From NCBI GenBank assembly GCA_945860205.1, contig CAMARK010000001.1, positions 43,894-107,893 on the forward strand: a stretch of 64,000 nucleotides of DNA, written 5' to 3'. Both the position numbers and the translations under genes were made by a program. The DNA comes from Reyranella massiliensis 521. GTDB lineage: Bacteria; Pseudomonadota; Alphaproteobacteria; Reyranellales; Reyranellaceae. This document shows positions 52,757 through 61,375 of this stretch, in pieces. Each line of letters opens with the position of its first letter. Position 1 is the first letter of the stretch. Below the pieces are notes generated by a model. The model was given only the letters and a program-made list of their open reading frames with translations. It searched no databases and was not told the DNA's origin.

Positions 52757-53173
52757 GCGGGTCAGACGGCCTGTAAGCCGGGTTCTGTCCTCACCCCGGC
52801 AAGCCGGGACGATGGATGGCCATTCCTCTGGGACGTCCGTTGCCGAACGCCTCGCGCGACCGACCCGGGCGACGACGCGGAAACACCGCTGCCGGTTGCC
52901 CGGCGTGTCACCCCTATTTGGTCTTGCTCCCGGTGGGGTTTGCCCTGCCGCTTCCGTTGCCGGTCGCGCGGTGGGCTCTTACCCCACCGTTTCACCCTTG
53001 CCTGGCTGGTTTACCGCCCGAAAGCGGGCCAACCCGGCGGTTTGTTTTCTGTGGCACTTTCCCTGGGGTCGCCCCCGCCGGACGTTATCCGGCACCGTGT
53101 CTCCGTGGAGCCCGGACTTTCCTCACCGCCGCGGTTGCCCGCGACAGCGCAGCCATCCAGCCGTCTGACCCGC
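52757..53173 (-). ncRNA. rnpB: RNase P RNA (M1), bacterial type A
   Basis: About 417-nt catalytic RNA of RNase P, which matures tRNA 5' ends. The 5' end GGGTCAGACGG pairs with the 3' end CCGTCTGACCC to give helix P1. Conserved region I, GAGGAAAGTCCGGGC, is seen on the minus strand at 53104-53124. The 3' conserved segment ACAGAACCCGGCTTACAG lies just before the closing helix. Ends are set from P1 and the promoter. It lies 9 bases beyond the amidase stop codon and upstream of mraZ. No protein is credible in this stretch on either strand. Confidence 0.95.
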
Positions 53174-53179
53174 GGGCCC

Positions 53180-53208
53180 TAGCTAGGCGGCTCCCCCGAC
53201 CTGGTCAA
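53180..53208 (-). promoter_or_regulatory. rnpB promoter embedded in the amidase gene end
   Basis: TTGACC (53203-53208) and TAGCTA (53180-53185) on the minus strand are 17 bases apart. They predict initiation at about 53173, the 5' end of RNase P RNA. The -35 codes for Leu-Asp of the amidase and the -10 contains its TAG stop. Confidence 0.75.
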
Positions 53209-53872
53209 GCAGCCCGGCCAAACGAGTCCGCGTCTCGACGTCGGGCATGCCGTCGACCTGGGCTGGCCGGAAATGCCGCTGGAAAGCCTTCACGATGTCC
53301 TTGGGCGGCACGGCGATCGGCGGCGCATAGCCGAAGCGCTGGAGGGCCTTGTGGAAGTCGCCATCGAGCGGCCGCCCGCCGGCTCTCGGCCACAGCCCGA
53401 CCCCTGCCGCAGCCAGGCTCGCCCATGGAAAACGTAGGCCGGGATCGATCTTCCGCTTGGGCGCGATGTCGGAATGGCCCACGACGTTGCGCGCTTCGAT
53501 CGCTGGATGGCGCCCTAGGATGGCCTTGCAGAGTTCAATCAACGCTGCGATCTGGCGCGGCGGATAATCGTGGCGATCGCCGTGCAGGTTCACGATCTCG
53601 ATGCCGATCGACGTGGTGTTCAGCGCCTCGCGGCCACGCCAATGCGAGCGGCCGGCATGCCAGGCGGTGCGATCCTCGGGCACCAGCCGGTAAGCCGTGC
53701 CGTCCTCCGCCAGGACATAGTGTGAGCTCACACGAAGCTCGCGCGCACCGTCGCAGAGAATGTCGAGCGACTCCTGCAGCGGCAATTCGGTGTAGTGCAG
53801 GACCAGCACATCGACGGTGGCATCATCGGGTCGCGGCGCGTGATTGGGCGACGGCTGCTCGACGATGTTCAC
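53183..53872 (-). CDS. AmpD-like N-acetylmuramoyl-L-alanine amidase with peptidoglycan-binding tail
   Basis: 229-residue amidase_2 zinc enzyme that cuts between MurNAc (or anhydroMurNAc) and the stem peptide. Zn ligands: His in VLHYTE near residue 26, His in VVGHSD near 134 and Asp in KRKIDPG. A PG_binding_1-like helical domain (about 170-225) follows. No signal peptide, so it is probably cytosolic and acts in peptidoglycan recycling. Start is GTG 53872 just after the TGA of the TerB/DnaJ gene; the ribosome-binding site is weak. Its 3' end hosts the rnpB promoter. Confidence 0.9.
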   Translation of the reverse strand: MNIVEQPSPNHAPRPDDATVDVLVLHYTELPLQESLDILCDGARELRVSSHYVLAEDGTAYRLVPEDRTAWHAGRSHWRGREALNTTSIGIEIVNLHGDRHDYPPRQIAALIELCKAILGRHPAIEARNVVGHSDIAPKRKIDPGLRFPWASLAAAGVGLWPRAGGRPLDGDFHKALQRFGYAPPIAVPPKDIVKAFQRHFRPAQVDGMPDVETRTRLAGLLDQVGGAA

Positions 53873-53874
53873 GG

Positions 53875-54582
53875 TCAGGCCGCCACCAGGCCGCGTCGGC
53901 GCCTGAGGCGGTCGTAGGCGTCGTTGATCAGGGCGAGCTTGCGGTTGGCGATGGCGATCGCCTCCTGGGGCAGCCCTTGGGCCATCAGCCGATCGGGATG
54001 GTTGGCGCGGACCTGGCGCAACCACGCTTCGCGAATCTGCTCATCGGTCGCGATCGGATCGATGCCCAGGATGACGCACGGCTCGCATTCGACGACACCC
54101 GACGCCGACGCCTTCGCGCGCTCGAAGCGGGCGCTGTCGAGGCCGAAGATGCGTGCCACCTTGGCGAGATAATCGGCCTCCGCGACGTCGATCGCGCCGT
54201 CGGCGCGCGCGATGTTGAACAGGCCCTCGATCACGCCTTCGAGGATTTCCGGTGCATCCGGGAACAGGTTTGCGACCTGGCGGGCATAGGTCTCGAAGCC
54301 GGCGGCGTCGCGCTTGGCGAGATCGAAGAAGCGCTCGACGCTGCGCTCCTCGCCCGGCGGCACCTGGAAGAACGCGCGGAAGGCGGCGACCTCGATGTCG
54401 GATACTTCACCATCGACCCGCGCCATCTTGGCGCCCAGGGCGATGACACCGATGGTGAAGCCGATCTGCAGGAGGCCGGGATGCGTGCCCTCGTCCGCCG
54501 GCGCCACGCCCAGCAGCGCGCCGATCGACCCACCGATCCCGAGCTGCGCCGCCTTTTCCGCGATGATGTCCCAGATGCTCAT
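53875..54582 (-). CDS. TerB/DjlA-like protein with C-terminal J domain
   Basis: 235 residues. An N-terminal TerB-like helical domain (about 30-140; KMARVDGEVSDIEVAAFRAFF and ARADGAIDVAEADYL repeats) is followed by a J domain (about 165-232) with the HPD tripeptide in RANHPDRLM. It would stimulate DnaK ATPase. DjlA of E. coli has a membrane anchor, which is missing here. It shares an operon with the amidase. Confidence 0.88.
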   Translation of the reverse strand: MSIWDIIAEKAAQLGIGGSIGALLGVAPADEGTHPGLLQIGFTIGVIALGAKMARVDGEVSDIEVAAFRAFFQVPPGEERSVERFFDLAKRDAAGFETYARQVANLFPDAPEILEGVIEGLFNIARADGAIDVAEADYLAKVARIFGLDSARFERAKASASGVVECEPCVILGIDPIATDEQIREAWLRQVRANHPDRLMAQGLPQEAIAIANRKLALINDAYDRLRRRRGLVAA

Positions 54583-54592
54583 GTCCGCTCGC

Positions 54593-55324
54593 TTACAATA
54601 TCAAGGAACCGACCGCCACGCCGACCAGAAGGCCGAGCGCCAGGCGGCGATAGAAGCGTTCGCTGGCCAGCGGGAACAGCCGCTCGCCCAGGAGGCCGCC
54701 CAGCATGACAGCCGGTGCAAGAACGAGGCCGTGCACGCCGGTGTCCCAACCGATCAGGCCGCGCGAGGCGAACACCAGGATCGCCGCCAGGTCGACAAAG
54801 ACGAAATAGGTCGTGAGGTTGGCGCGCACATGCGCCGCCGTATTCTCACCCGCGAGGTAGTAGAAGGCGATCGGCGGACCGGCCATGCCCGACACGCCAT
54901 TGAGAAAACCGCTGGTGGCGCCGGCAGCGAGAGTTGTGACCGGCCGCGGCCGACCGGGATATCGCCAGCCGCTCGCCAGCAGGGCAACCGCCACCAGAAT
55001 AATGGCCGAGATCGCCCAACGCATGGGTTCGGGCTCGGTCAGCGTCAATACGTGGGTGCCGATGGGTACGAAGACCACGGCAGCGGCCAGAAGCAGCCCG
55101 AGCTGCCGCCAATCGACCAGGCGCACCACGGCCGGCAGCAACGGCAGGGCGACTGCGATCTCGAGCAAAAGGCATAGCGCAATACCTACCGGCGGGCCGT
55201 AGAGGGCCGAAAACACCGGAGTCATCAACATCGCAGCGCCAAAGCCCGCGAATCCGCGCACCATGCCTGCAATGCAGGCAACAGCAGCAGAAATGAGGAA
55301 TGAAGAAGCCAACAGATCAGGCAT
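54593..55324 (-). CDS. TauE/SafE-family permease
   Basis: 243-residue inner-membrane protein with eight hydrophobic segments and the TauE/SafE pattern: [19 protein letters not shown] near the N terminus and [19 protein letters not shown] as the inverted second repeat. Family members export sulphite, sulphoacetate or similar anions. Ten bases separate it from the TerB/DnaJ gene; it is divergent from uvrB. Confidence 0.87.
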   Translation of the reverse strand: MPDLLASSFLISAAVACIAGMVRGFAGFGAAMLMTPVFSALYGPPVGIALCLLLEIAVALPLLPAVVRLVDWRQLGLLLAAAVVFVPIGTHVLTLTEPEPMRWAISAIILVAVALLASGWRYPGRPRPVTTLAAGATSGFLNGVSGMAGPPIAFYYLAGENTAAHVRANLTTYFVFVDLAAILVFASRGLIGWDTGVHGLVLAPAVMLGGLLGERLFPLASERFYRRLALGLLVGVAVGSLIL

Positions 55325-55344
55325 GACAGCCGGTCACGCTAGCA

Positions 55345-55375
55345 TTGCCGGACTGTCATTCGAGCATCATATAAT
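55345..55375 (+). promoter_or_regulatory. Candidate uvrB promoter
   Basis: A perfect TATAAT at 55370-55375 is preceded by TTGCCG (55345-55350) with a long 19-base spacer. The -10 ends 7 bases before the ATG at 55383, so the transcript may start at or next to the start codon. No LexA-type GTTC repeat was seen. Confidence 0.4.
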
Positions 55376-55382
55376 GGAGGCC

Positions 55383-57575
55383 ATGCCCTCAAAGAATCTC
55401 GCGGTTTCGACCGTGCCGCTCCTCATGCCGTACATCCAGCGGCGGCCGGAACTCGAAAGCGGCGTGCGGCCCTTCAAGCTGGTGTCCGACTACACGCCGG
55501 CGGGCGACCAGCCCGAGGCGATCAAGCAGCTCATCGCCGGAGTCGAGGGTGGCGAGCGCGACCAGGTGCTGCTGGGTGTCACCGGCTCGGGCAAGACCTT
55601 CACGATGGCCAACGTCATCGCCTCGCAGAACCGGCCGGCGCTGGTGATGGCGCCGAACAAGACGCTGGCGGCGCAGCTCTACAGCGAGATGAAGGGCTTC
55701 TTTCCGGAGAACGCGGTCGAGTATTTCGTCTCCTACTACGACTACTACCAGCCCGAGGCCTACGTCGCGCGGACCGACACCTACATCGAGAAGGATTCGT
55801 CGATCAACGAGCAGATCGACCGCATGCGCCATTCCGCTACGCGTGCGCTGATGGAGCGCGACGACGTGATCATCGTGGCCTCTGTCTCCTGCATCTACGG
55901 CATCGGCCCGCTCGAGAACTATCAGAAGATGACCTTCCGCCTGCACAAGGGCCAGAAGATCGATCGCACCACCCTCCTCAGACGCTTCGTCGAACAGCAA
56001 TACAAGCGCAACGACAACGCCTTCCAGCGCGGCACCTTCCGCGTGCGCGGCGACACGGTCGACCTGTTCCCGGCCCATTACGAGGACAAGGCCTGGCGCT
56101 TCGAGATGTTCGGCGACGAGATCGAATCGATCACGGAGTTCGACCCGCTGACCGGAGACAAGACGATCACCCTGTCCGACATCATCGTCTACGCCAACAG
56201 CCACTATGTGACGCCCAAGCCGACGATGCAGAAGGCAATCGACCAGATAAAGGCCGACCTCAAGCAGCGGCTCGACGAATTCAACCGCGCCGGCCGCCTG
56301 CTCGAGGCCCAGCGACTCGAGCAGCGCACGAATTTCGACATCGAGATGATGGAGACGACCGGCGCCTGCGCCGGCATCGAGAACTACTCTCGCTATCTAA
56401 CCGGCCGCAAGCCGGGCGAGCCGCCACCTACCCTGTTCGAATACTTTCCCGAGAGCTCGTTGCTGATCTGCGACGAGAGCCACGTCACGGTGCCGCAGAT
56501 CGGCGGCATGTTCCGCGGCGACTTCAACCGCAAGAGCGTGTTGGCCGAGTTCGGCTTCCGCCTGCCGTCGGCGATCGACAACCGGCCGCTGAAGTTCGAG
56601 GAATGGGAGGCGCTGCGTCCGCAGACGACCTTCGTCAGCGCCACGCCCGGCCCGTGGGAGATGGAGCGCACGCAAGGCGCCTTCATCGAACAGGTGATCC
56701 GCCCCACCGGCCTGATCGATCCGACGGTGATCATCCGGCCGGTCGAGAAGCAGGTCGACGACCTGATTGCCGAGTGCAAGGAGTCCGCGAAGAAATCTCA
56801 GCGCGTGCTGGTCACGGTGCTGACCAAGCGCATGGCCGAGGACCTGGTCGAATATCTCCACGAGGCCGGCATCCGCTGCCGCTATCTGCACTCCGACATC
56901 GACACGCTGGAGCGCATCGAGATCATCCGCGACCTGCGGCTGGGCGCGTTCGACGTTCTGGTCGGTATCAACCTGCTGCGCGAGGGCCTCGACATTCCCG
57001 AGTGCGCGCTGGTCGCCATCCTCGACGCCGACAAGGAAGGCTTCCTGCGCTCGCCGACCTCGCTGGTGCAGACGATCGGCCGCGCCGCGCGCAACATCGA
57101 CGGCCGGGTCATCCTCTATGCCGACAGGATGACCGACTCGATCAAGTACGCGATCAGCGAGACCGACCGCCGCCGCGCCAAGCAGGTCGCGTACAACGAG
57201 GCCAACGGCATCACGCCCGCGTCGATCAAGAAGAACATCGGCGAGATCCTGCAGTCGACCGCCGAGCGCGACCACTACACCGTCGACACCGGCGTCTCGG
57301 GTGATGTGCATCTGGTCGGGCACAATCTGCGCAGCCACATCGCCGATCTCGAGAAGCGCATGCGCGCCGCCGCCGCCGATCTCGAGTTCGAGGAAGCCGG
57401 CCGCCTGCGCGACGAGATCCGCCGCCTCGAAGCCCACGAGCTCGAACTGCCGGGACAGGCCGCCAGCGCCAATGTCGCCGTCCATCTCGGCAAGATGCAG
57501 CATTCCCGCGTCTTCCGCGGCGTGCGCACCGGGTCGGGTGCCGGTGGCCGGCCGGGACGACGCAGCGGACGATAG
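55383..57575 (+). CDS. uvrB: Excinuclease ABC subunit B
   Basis: 730-residue damage-recognition helicase of nucleotide excision repair. Walker A GVTGSGKT near residue 65; the beta-hairpin [11 protein letters not shown] near 118; DESHVT (Walker B); QTIGRAARN (motif VI); C-terminal UVR domain ([24 protein letters not shown]) that binds UvrC. ATG 55383 gives the common length; ATG 55374 would add three residues and overlaps the -10 box. Confidence 0.95.
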   Translation: MPSKNLAVSTVPLLMPYIQRRPELESGVRPFKLVSDYTPAGDQPEAIKQLIAGVEGGERDQVLLGVTGSGKTFTMANVIASQNRPALVMAPNKTLAAQLYSEMKGFFPENAVEYFVSYYDYYQPEAYVARTDTYIEKDSSINEQIDRMRHSATRALMERDDVIIVASVSCIYGIGPLENYQKMTFRLHKGQKIDRTTLLRRFVEQQYKRNDNAFQRGTFRVRGDTVDLFPAHYEDKAWRFEMFGDEIESITEFDPLTGDKTITLSDIIVYANSHYVTPKPTMQKAIDQIKADLKQRLDEFNRAGRLLEAQRLEQRTNFDIEMMETTGACAGIENYSRYLTGRKPGEPPPTLFEYFPESSLLICDESHVTVPQIGGMFRGDFNRKSVLAEFGFRLPSAIDNRPLKFEEWEALRPQTTFVSATPGPWEMERTQGAFIEQVIRPTGLIDPTVIIRPVEKQVDDLIAECKESAKKSQRVLVTVLTKRMAEDLVEYLHEAGIRCRYLHSDIDTLERIEIIRDLRLGAFDVLVGINLLREGLDIPECALVAILDADKEGFLRSPTSLVQTIGRAARNIDGRVILYADRMTDSIKYAISETDRRRAKQVAYNEANGITPASIKKNIGEILQSTAERDHYTVDTGVSGDVHLVGHNLRSHIADLEKRMRAAAADLEFEEAGRLRDEIRRLEAHELELPGQAASANVAVHLGKMQHSRVFRGVRTGSGAGGRPGRRSGR

Positions 57576-57581
57576 GAGACC

Positions 57582-58415
57582 ATGATGCGCCGCCACGCCC
57601 TTCTCTGGCTGCTTGCCTTCTTGTTCGTCTGGCCGGCAGCGGCGCAGGAGCAGATCGTGAAGCTGCCGGGGCCTGGTGGCTCGACGCTGGTCACCCGGGT
57701 GATGCAGCCTCCGGGTGAGGCACGTCGGCCGCTGGTCGTCATCAATCACGGCTCGCCGGCGGACGGCTCGCAGCGCGCCAAAATGGAGCCGCCGCGCTAC
57801 TCGGCGCTGTCGTCGTGGTTCTTGGCCCGCAGCTATGTCGTCGCCCTGCCGCTCAGGCGCGGCTACGGCGAAACGGGTGGGGCCTGGGCCGAAGGCTACG
57901 GCCGCTGCGACACGCCGGATTATTACAGCGCGGGCCTGCAGAGTGCGGCCGACGTGCAGGCCACGATCGACTTCATGCGCACACAGCCCTACGTCGCGGC
58001 GGACCGTACCATCGTCGTCGGCCAGTCGGCCGGCGGCTGGGCCACGGTGGCGCTCTCCAGCAAGAACCCGCCGGGTGTGCCGGGCATGGTGAACTTCGCC
58101 GGCGGTCGCGGCGGCCACCAGAAGCTGCCGGGCGGCGGCATCGGCAACTGCACCCCGGAAGCGCTCGTCCAGGCGGCGGCCAGGTACGGCGCCACGGCGC
58201 GCGTGCCGCTGCTGTGGATCTACGCCGAGAACGACAGCTTCTTCGAGCCCGCTCTCGCCAAGCGCATGGCCGCCGCCTACGACGCGTCGGGCGGCAAGGC
58301 GACTTTCAGGCCGGTCGGCGCGTTCGGCCGCGACGGCCACAGCCTGGCTGGCAGCGACAGCGGCGCGCCGATCTGGCAACCGCTGGTCCAGAGCTTTCTC
58401 GCCGGGCTCAAATAG
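57582..58415 (+). CDS. Secreted alpha/beta hydrolase (dienelactone-hydrolase-like)
   Basis: 277 residues with a cleavable signal peptide (AAAQ near residue 20). Core motifs: NHGSPA oxyanion region, Ser149 in VGQSAGG, Asp in YAENDSFF and His in GRDGHSL. This fits a periplasmic esterase or peptidase of the DLH/BAAT-like group; substrate unknown. GGAG precedes ATG 57582/57585. It follows uvrB by 6 bases, so read-through from uvrB is likely. Confidence 0.83.
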   Translation: MMRRHALLWLLAFLFVWPAAAQEQIVKLPGPGGSTLVTRVMQPPGEARRPLVVINHGSPADGSQRAKMEPPRYSALSSWFLARSYVVALPLRRGYGETGGAWAEGYGRCDTPDYYSAGLQSAADVQATIDFMRTQPYVAADRTIVVGQSAGGWATVALSSKNPPGVPGMVNFAGGRGGHQKLPGGGIGNCTPEALVQAAARYGATARVPLLWIYAENDSFFEPALAKRMAAAYDASGGKATFRPVGAFGRDGHSLAGSDSGAPIWQPLVQSFLAGLK

Positions 58416-58853
58416 CGGGCCCGGTTGTGGCCCAGATCGACGACAAGATTTTCGCCCCCCGCACGCCGGAAAGCCAACAAATCCAGTCTTTTCGCCCGTT
58501 CCCCGGGCCCACCTGAAACGCGCGTGTGTTGAGCCCAGCGTTGGGCCAGAGTCCGAGATATGCCTTATTCCATAGGCTTTTAAGAGACTCCCGATTTCTT
58601 CGTTAACACCAGCCCCGGCGCGCCTGTGCCCAGGCGTCGTATAAGTGTCTGTTCGCACATCGTTATTTGGTGTGGCGTTGAGACGGGGCCGTTCTTGGGA
58701 CTGTCCACGGGTCAGGACCTGCGGCGGCTGCACCCGGGGCTCAGGGCCTGTCCCGCGGGCGTCCCGCGAGGGGTCGTGCCGAAATGGAAAAGGCCGGCGC
58801 AGTCCAAGCGCCAGCCTATCGAAATTACTAGCATAAACCTGCGGAACTTGCAA
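58416..58853. other. Noncoding gap between converging genes
   Basis: 438 bases between two 3' ends. The left part (58540-58680) is relatively AT-rich, including ccttattccataggctttt; the right part is GC-rich with several self-complementary runs (gggtcaggacc, tcccgcgggcgtcccgcga). No tRNA, tmRNA, SRP or 6S signature and no ORF with a convincing start were found. A minus-strand terminator ends it. Confidence 0.5.
58788..58817 (-). terminator. Terminator of the dioxygenase/ABC operon
   Basis: Imperfect 10-bp stem aggccggcgc/gcgccagcct (58791-58800, 58808-58817), one mismatch. On the minus strand it is followed by TTTCCATTTC. It lies 37 bases beyond the permease stop. Confidence 0.55.
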
Positions 58854-59627
58854 CTATTCTTCGCTCAGCGCGCTCTCATGCCAGTGCCGCAGCAGCAGGT
58901 GCGACAGCAATGACAGCAGCAGGTAGATCGCGATGCCGGCTGCCGAGATCAGCACCAGGGCCGCGAACATGCGCGGGATCCTGAGCTGGTAGCCCGCTTC
59001 GAGGATGCGATACGCGAGACCCGAGGCGTTGCCGCCGGTGCCGGCCACGAACTCCGCCACCACGGCACCGATCAGCGCCAGGCCGCCGGAGATGCGCAAG
59101 CCCCCCAGGAAGTATGGAAGAGCGGCCGGCAGCCGCAGATGGACCAGCGTCCGCCAACGGCCGGCGCCGTAGAGCTCGAACACGGCCAGCAGATTGTGAT
59201 CGACCGAGCGCAGACCGAGGATGGTGCTGGACAGGATGGGAAAGAACGCCACAAGCCAGGCGCAGATCAGCAGCGACAGGTCGACGTCGTTGGCCCAGGC
59301 GATGATCAGCGGCGCGATCGCCACGATCGGCGTCACCTGCAGGATGATGGCGTAGGGAAAGAGCGACAGCTCGACCCAGCGCGACAGCGAGAACAGCACC
59401 GCCAGCAGGACGCCGACAACGACCGCAGCCGCCAGCGCCTCCAGGGTGATCTTGAGCGTCACCCACAGCGCCGGCGCGAGCGTGCCCCAGTCGGCCACCA
59501 GGGTCCGCGCGACTACGACCGGGCCCGGCAACACATAGGGCGGAATCTCCGCCAGCCGCACGACGGCCTCCCACAGGCCGAGCATGACCAGACCCATGAC
59601 GACCGGCGCGACGACGCGGGCGCTCAT
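58854..59627 (-). CDS. ABC transporter permease, SsuC/TauC type
   Basis: 257-residue inner-membrane permease with six helices and the EAA loop FELYGAGRWRTLVHLRLPAALPY near residues 150-172. The family imports sulphonates, taurine, nitrate or pyrimidine precursors. It is the last gene of the operon, separated from its ATPase by a 96-base palindromic repeat. No cognate NMT1/SsuA-like binding protein is encoded in the window. Confidence 0.87.
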   Translation of the reverse strand: MSARVVAPVVMGLVMLGLWEAVVRLAEIPPYVLPGPVVVARTLVADWGTLAPALWVTLKITLEALAAAVVVGVLLAVLFSLSRWVELSLFPYAIILQVTPIVAIAPLIIAWANDVDLSLLICAWLVAFFPILSSTILGLRSVDHNLLAVFELYGAGRWRTLVHLRLPAALPYFLGGLRISGGLALIGAVVAEFVAGTGGNASGLAYRILEAGYQLRIPRMFAALVLISAAGIAIYLLLSLLSHLLLRHWHESALSEE

Positions 59628-59637
59628 GGTGCGTCGT

Positions 59638-59733
59638 CCCCCTCACCCAACCTCTCCCCCAAGGGGGAGAGGAGTATGAGAAACATGATCTTCATGTTCC
59701 TCTCCCTCGTGGGGGAGAGGCTAGGTGAGGGGG
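59638..59733. repeat. Nested palindromic repeat inside an operon
   Basis: Outer arms ccccctcacc (from 59638) and ggtgaggggg (to 59733) enclose three hairpins: cctctccccc/gggggagagg (59651-59672), aacatga/tcatgtt (59682-59698) and cctctccc/gggagagg (59699-59720). The CCCTCACC-AACCTCTCCCCC element is of a type widespread between proteobacterial genes. It sits between the ATPase stop and permease start. Confidence 0.75.
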
Positions 59734-59747
59734 CCGGCAGAGCTGTC

Positions 59748-60503
59748 TCATGCCGCCATCGCGTCGCTGAGCTGCGCCGAGGCCAGGCGGCAGAGGGCGG
59801 CGTACTCGGCCGAGGTGCCGAAGGCCTCGCTGCGCGGATAGGCCGCCGGAATGGCGAGCTCCGACAGGACGCGGCCCGGCCGTGGGCTCATCACGGCGAT
59901 GCGTTGCGACAGGAATACTGATTCGAACACCGAGTGCGTGACGAACACCGCGGTGAAGCGCGTGCGCTGCCAGAGCTCGAGCAGGTCGGTGTTGAGGCGG
60001 CGGCGCGTGATCTCGTCGAGGGCGGCGAAAGGCTCGTCCATCAGAAGGAGCTTGGGCCCGGTGACCAGCGCCCGCGCGATCGACACGCGCATCTTCATGC
60101 CGCCGGACAATTCGCGCGGATAGCTGCGCTCGAAGCCCGCGAGGCCGACGTGGCCCAGCGCCTCGGCCGCCCGCGCCGCGCGCTCGCCCCGCGCCACGCC
60201 ACGGAGCTTGAGCGGCAGCTCGACGTTGGCGAGCGCGGTCGCCCATGGCATCAGCGTCGGCTCCTGGAAGACGAAGCCGATATCGGGCTTGTCTCCGGGC
60301 CTTTCACCCTCTGCCCATTCGATCGTGCCGGCGCTGGGCGGCGTGAGGCCGGCGATGAGGCGCAACAGAGTGGACTTGCCGCAGCCCGACGGTCCCAGCA
60401 CGCTCAGGAATTCGCCCTGCCCGATCTCGAGCGACGCGCCGTCCAGCGCTTTCACGCCGTTGGCAAAAACCTTGGAGACACCGCGAACGCCGACGAGTTG
60501 CAT
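59748..60503 (-). CDS. ABC transporter ATP-binding protein, SsuB/TauB type
   Basis: 251 residues: Walker A GPSGCGKST near residue 39, Q loop VFQEPTLMPW, signature LSGGMKMRVSIARAL near 130, Walker B LLLMDEPFAALDE and H loop VFVTHSVFES. The GGMKMR form and LMPW loop are typical of nitrate/sulphonate/taurine importers. Energises the permease encoded next. Five bases separate it from the dioxygenase gene. Confidence 0.88.
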   Translation of the reverse strand: MQLVGVRGVSKVFANGVKALDGASLEIGQGEFLSVLGPSGCGKSTLLRLIAGLTPPSAGTIEWAEGERPGDKPDIGFVFQEPTLMPWATALANVELPLKLRGVARGERAARAAEALGHVGLAGFERSYPRELSGGMKMRVSIARALVTGPKLLLMDEPFAALDEITRRRLNTDLLELWQRTRFTAVFVTHSVFESVFLSQRIAVMSPRPGRVLSELAIPAAYPRSEAFGTSAEYAALCRLASAQLSDAMAA

Positions 60504-60508
60504 CGGCC

Positions 60509-61372
60509 CTAGGGCAGAACGAGGTCGATCGTGGTCGCCCACACCGGCATCGGCAGCGTGTCGCGCACGGCGAGGTTGGCCGGCAGCGCCTTGCGGTCGA
60601 CGACCTTGCGGAACGGCAGCACGAGATCGGCGCGCACGCCGAACACCGCGTCGCGGTCGAGATAGGCATCGTCCTCGGGAAAGAACTCGGTGATCAGCGG
60701 CCGGCGGCCGGGCGCCTGGACGATCATGTGCAGATGCGCCGGCCGCCAGGCATCGCGCCCCAACGCCCGCAGCATGTCGCCGGCCGGGCCGTCGTCGGGC
60801 ACCGTGTAGGAGACCGGCCGCACGGTGGAGAAGGCGAAGGTGCCGTCGTCGGCGACGGTGAGGCGGGCGTGATAGTTGGTCGGCGACTGGTCCTTGTCCT
60901 GCTGGGCATAGAGGCCGTTGCCGGCGTTCTGCCACAGCGCCAGCACCGTGCCCTTGGCGGGAGCGCCCTTCTGGTCGACGACACGGCCGCTCACCACCAA
61001 CGGCTCGCCAACCTGGCCGCGCCACAGGTCGCCGCCGTTGGCCAGCTCGGGCGCGCCTTCGATGTGGAACGGGCCCAGGACCGACGACGCCGTGCCCTCG
61101 CGGTCGGCGTTCACCATGTCGACCAGCGAGGAGACGCCCAGCAGGTCGGAAAAGAGAATGTATTCGTTGCGCTTGTCGTCGGTGAACTTGGTGGCGCGGG
61201 TGAGCGCATCGATCGCCGCCCCCCACTCCGCCTGGGTGACCTCGTTCTCGCGCACGAAGCCGTGGAGGTGGCTGGCGAGCCCGACCAGCAGGTTGCGCGT
61301 GCGGGTCGATGGGGCGTTCTGCGCATAATCGGCGAAGGCGGCACTGATGGTGCTGGGGGTGAGATTGCGCAT
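60509..61372 (-). CDS. Intradiol ring-cleavage dioxygenase (catechol/hydroxyquinol 1,2-type)
   Basis: 287-residue non-haem Fe(III) dioxygenase. Predicted iron ligands Tyr155 (NGLYAQQD), Tyr189 (RPVSYTVP), His213 and His215 (PAHLHMIV). The N-terminal helical dimerisation domain (about 1-105) identifies the catechol/hydroxyquinol group rather than protocatechuate dioxygenase. It would convert an aromatic diol or triol to a muconate or maleylacetate. The four bases to the binding-protein gene and the ABC genes downstream suggest a catabolic and uptake operon. Confidence 0.88.
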   Translation of the reverse strand: MRNLTPSTISAAFADYAQNAPSTRTRNLLVGLASHLHGFVRENEVTQAEWGAAIDALTRATKFTDDKRNEYILFSDLLGVSSLVDMVNADREGTASSVLGPFHIEGAPELANGGDLWRGQVGEPLVVSGRVVDQKGAPAKGTVLALWQNAGNGLYAQQDKDQSPTNYHARLTVADDGTFAFSTVRPVSYTVPDDGPAGDMLRALGRDAWRPAHLHMIVQAPGRRPLITEFFPEDDAYLDRDAVFGVRADLVLPFRKVVDRKALPANLAVRDTLPMPVWATTIDLVLP

Positions 61373-61375
61373 GAC

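Noticed and set aside
52816..54708. A 630-codon plus-strand open frame across rnpB and the amidase and TerB/DnaJ genes
   Set aside because: It is antisense to a clear RNase P RNA and two well-supported genes, is Arg/Pro/Ala-rich with no domain, and reflects GC bias.
55325..55382. LexA (SOS) box upstream of uvrB
   Set aside because: Neither GTTC-N7-GTTC nor GAAC-N7-GAAC occurs in the gap.
58680..58790. Possible SRP (4.5S) RNA suggested by gggtcaggacctgcggcgg
   Set aside because: The diagnostic GGAA tetraloop and AGCAGC internal loop are not present, and the flanks do not pair as an SRP hairpin.
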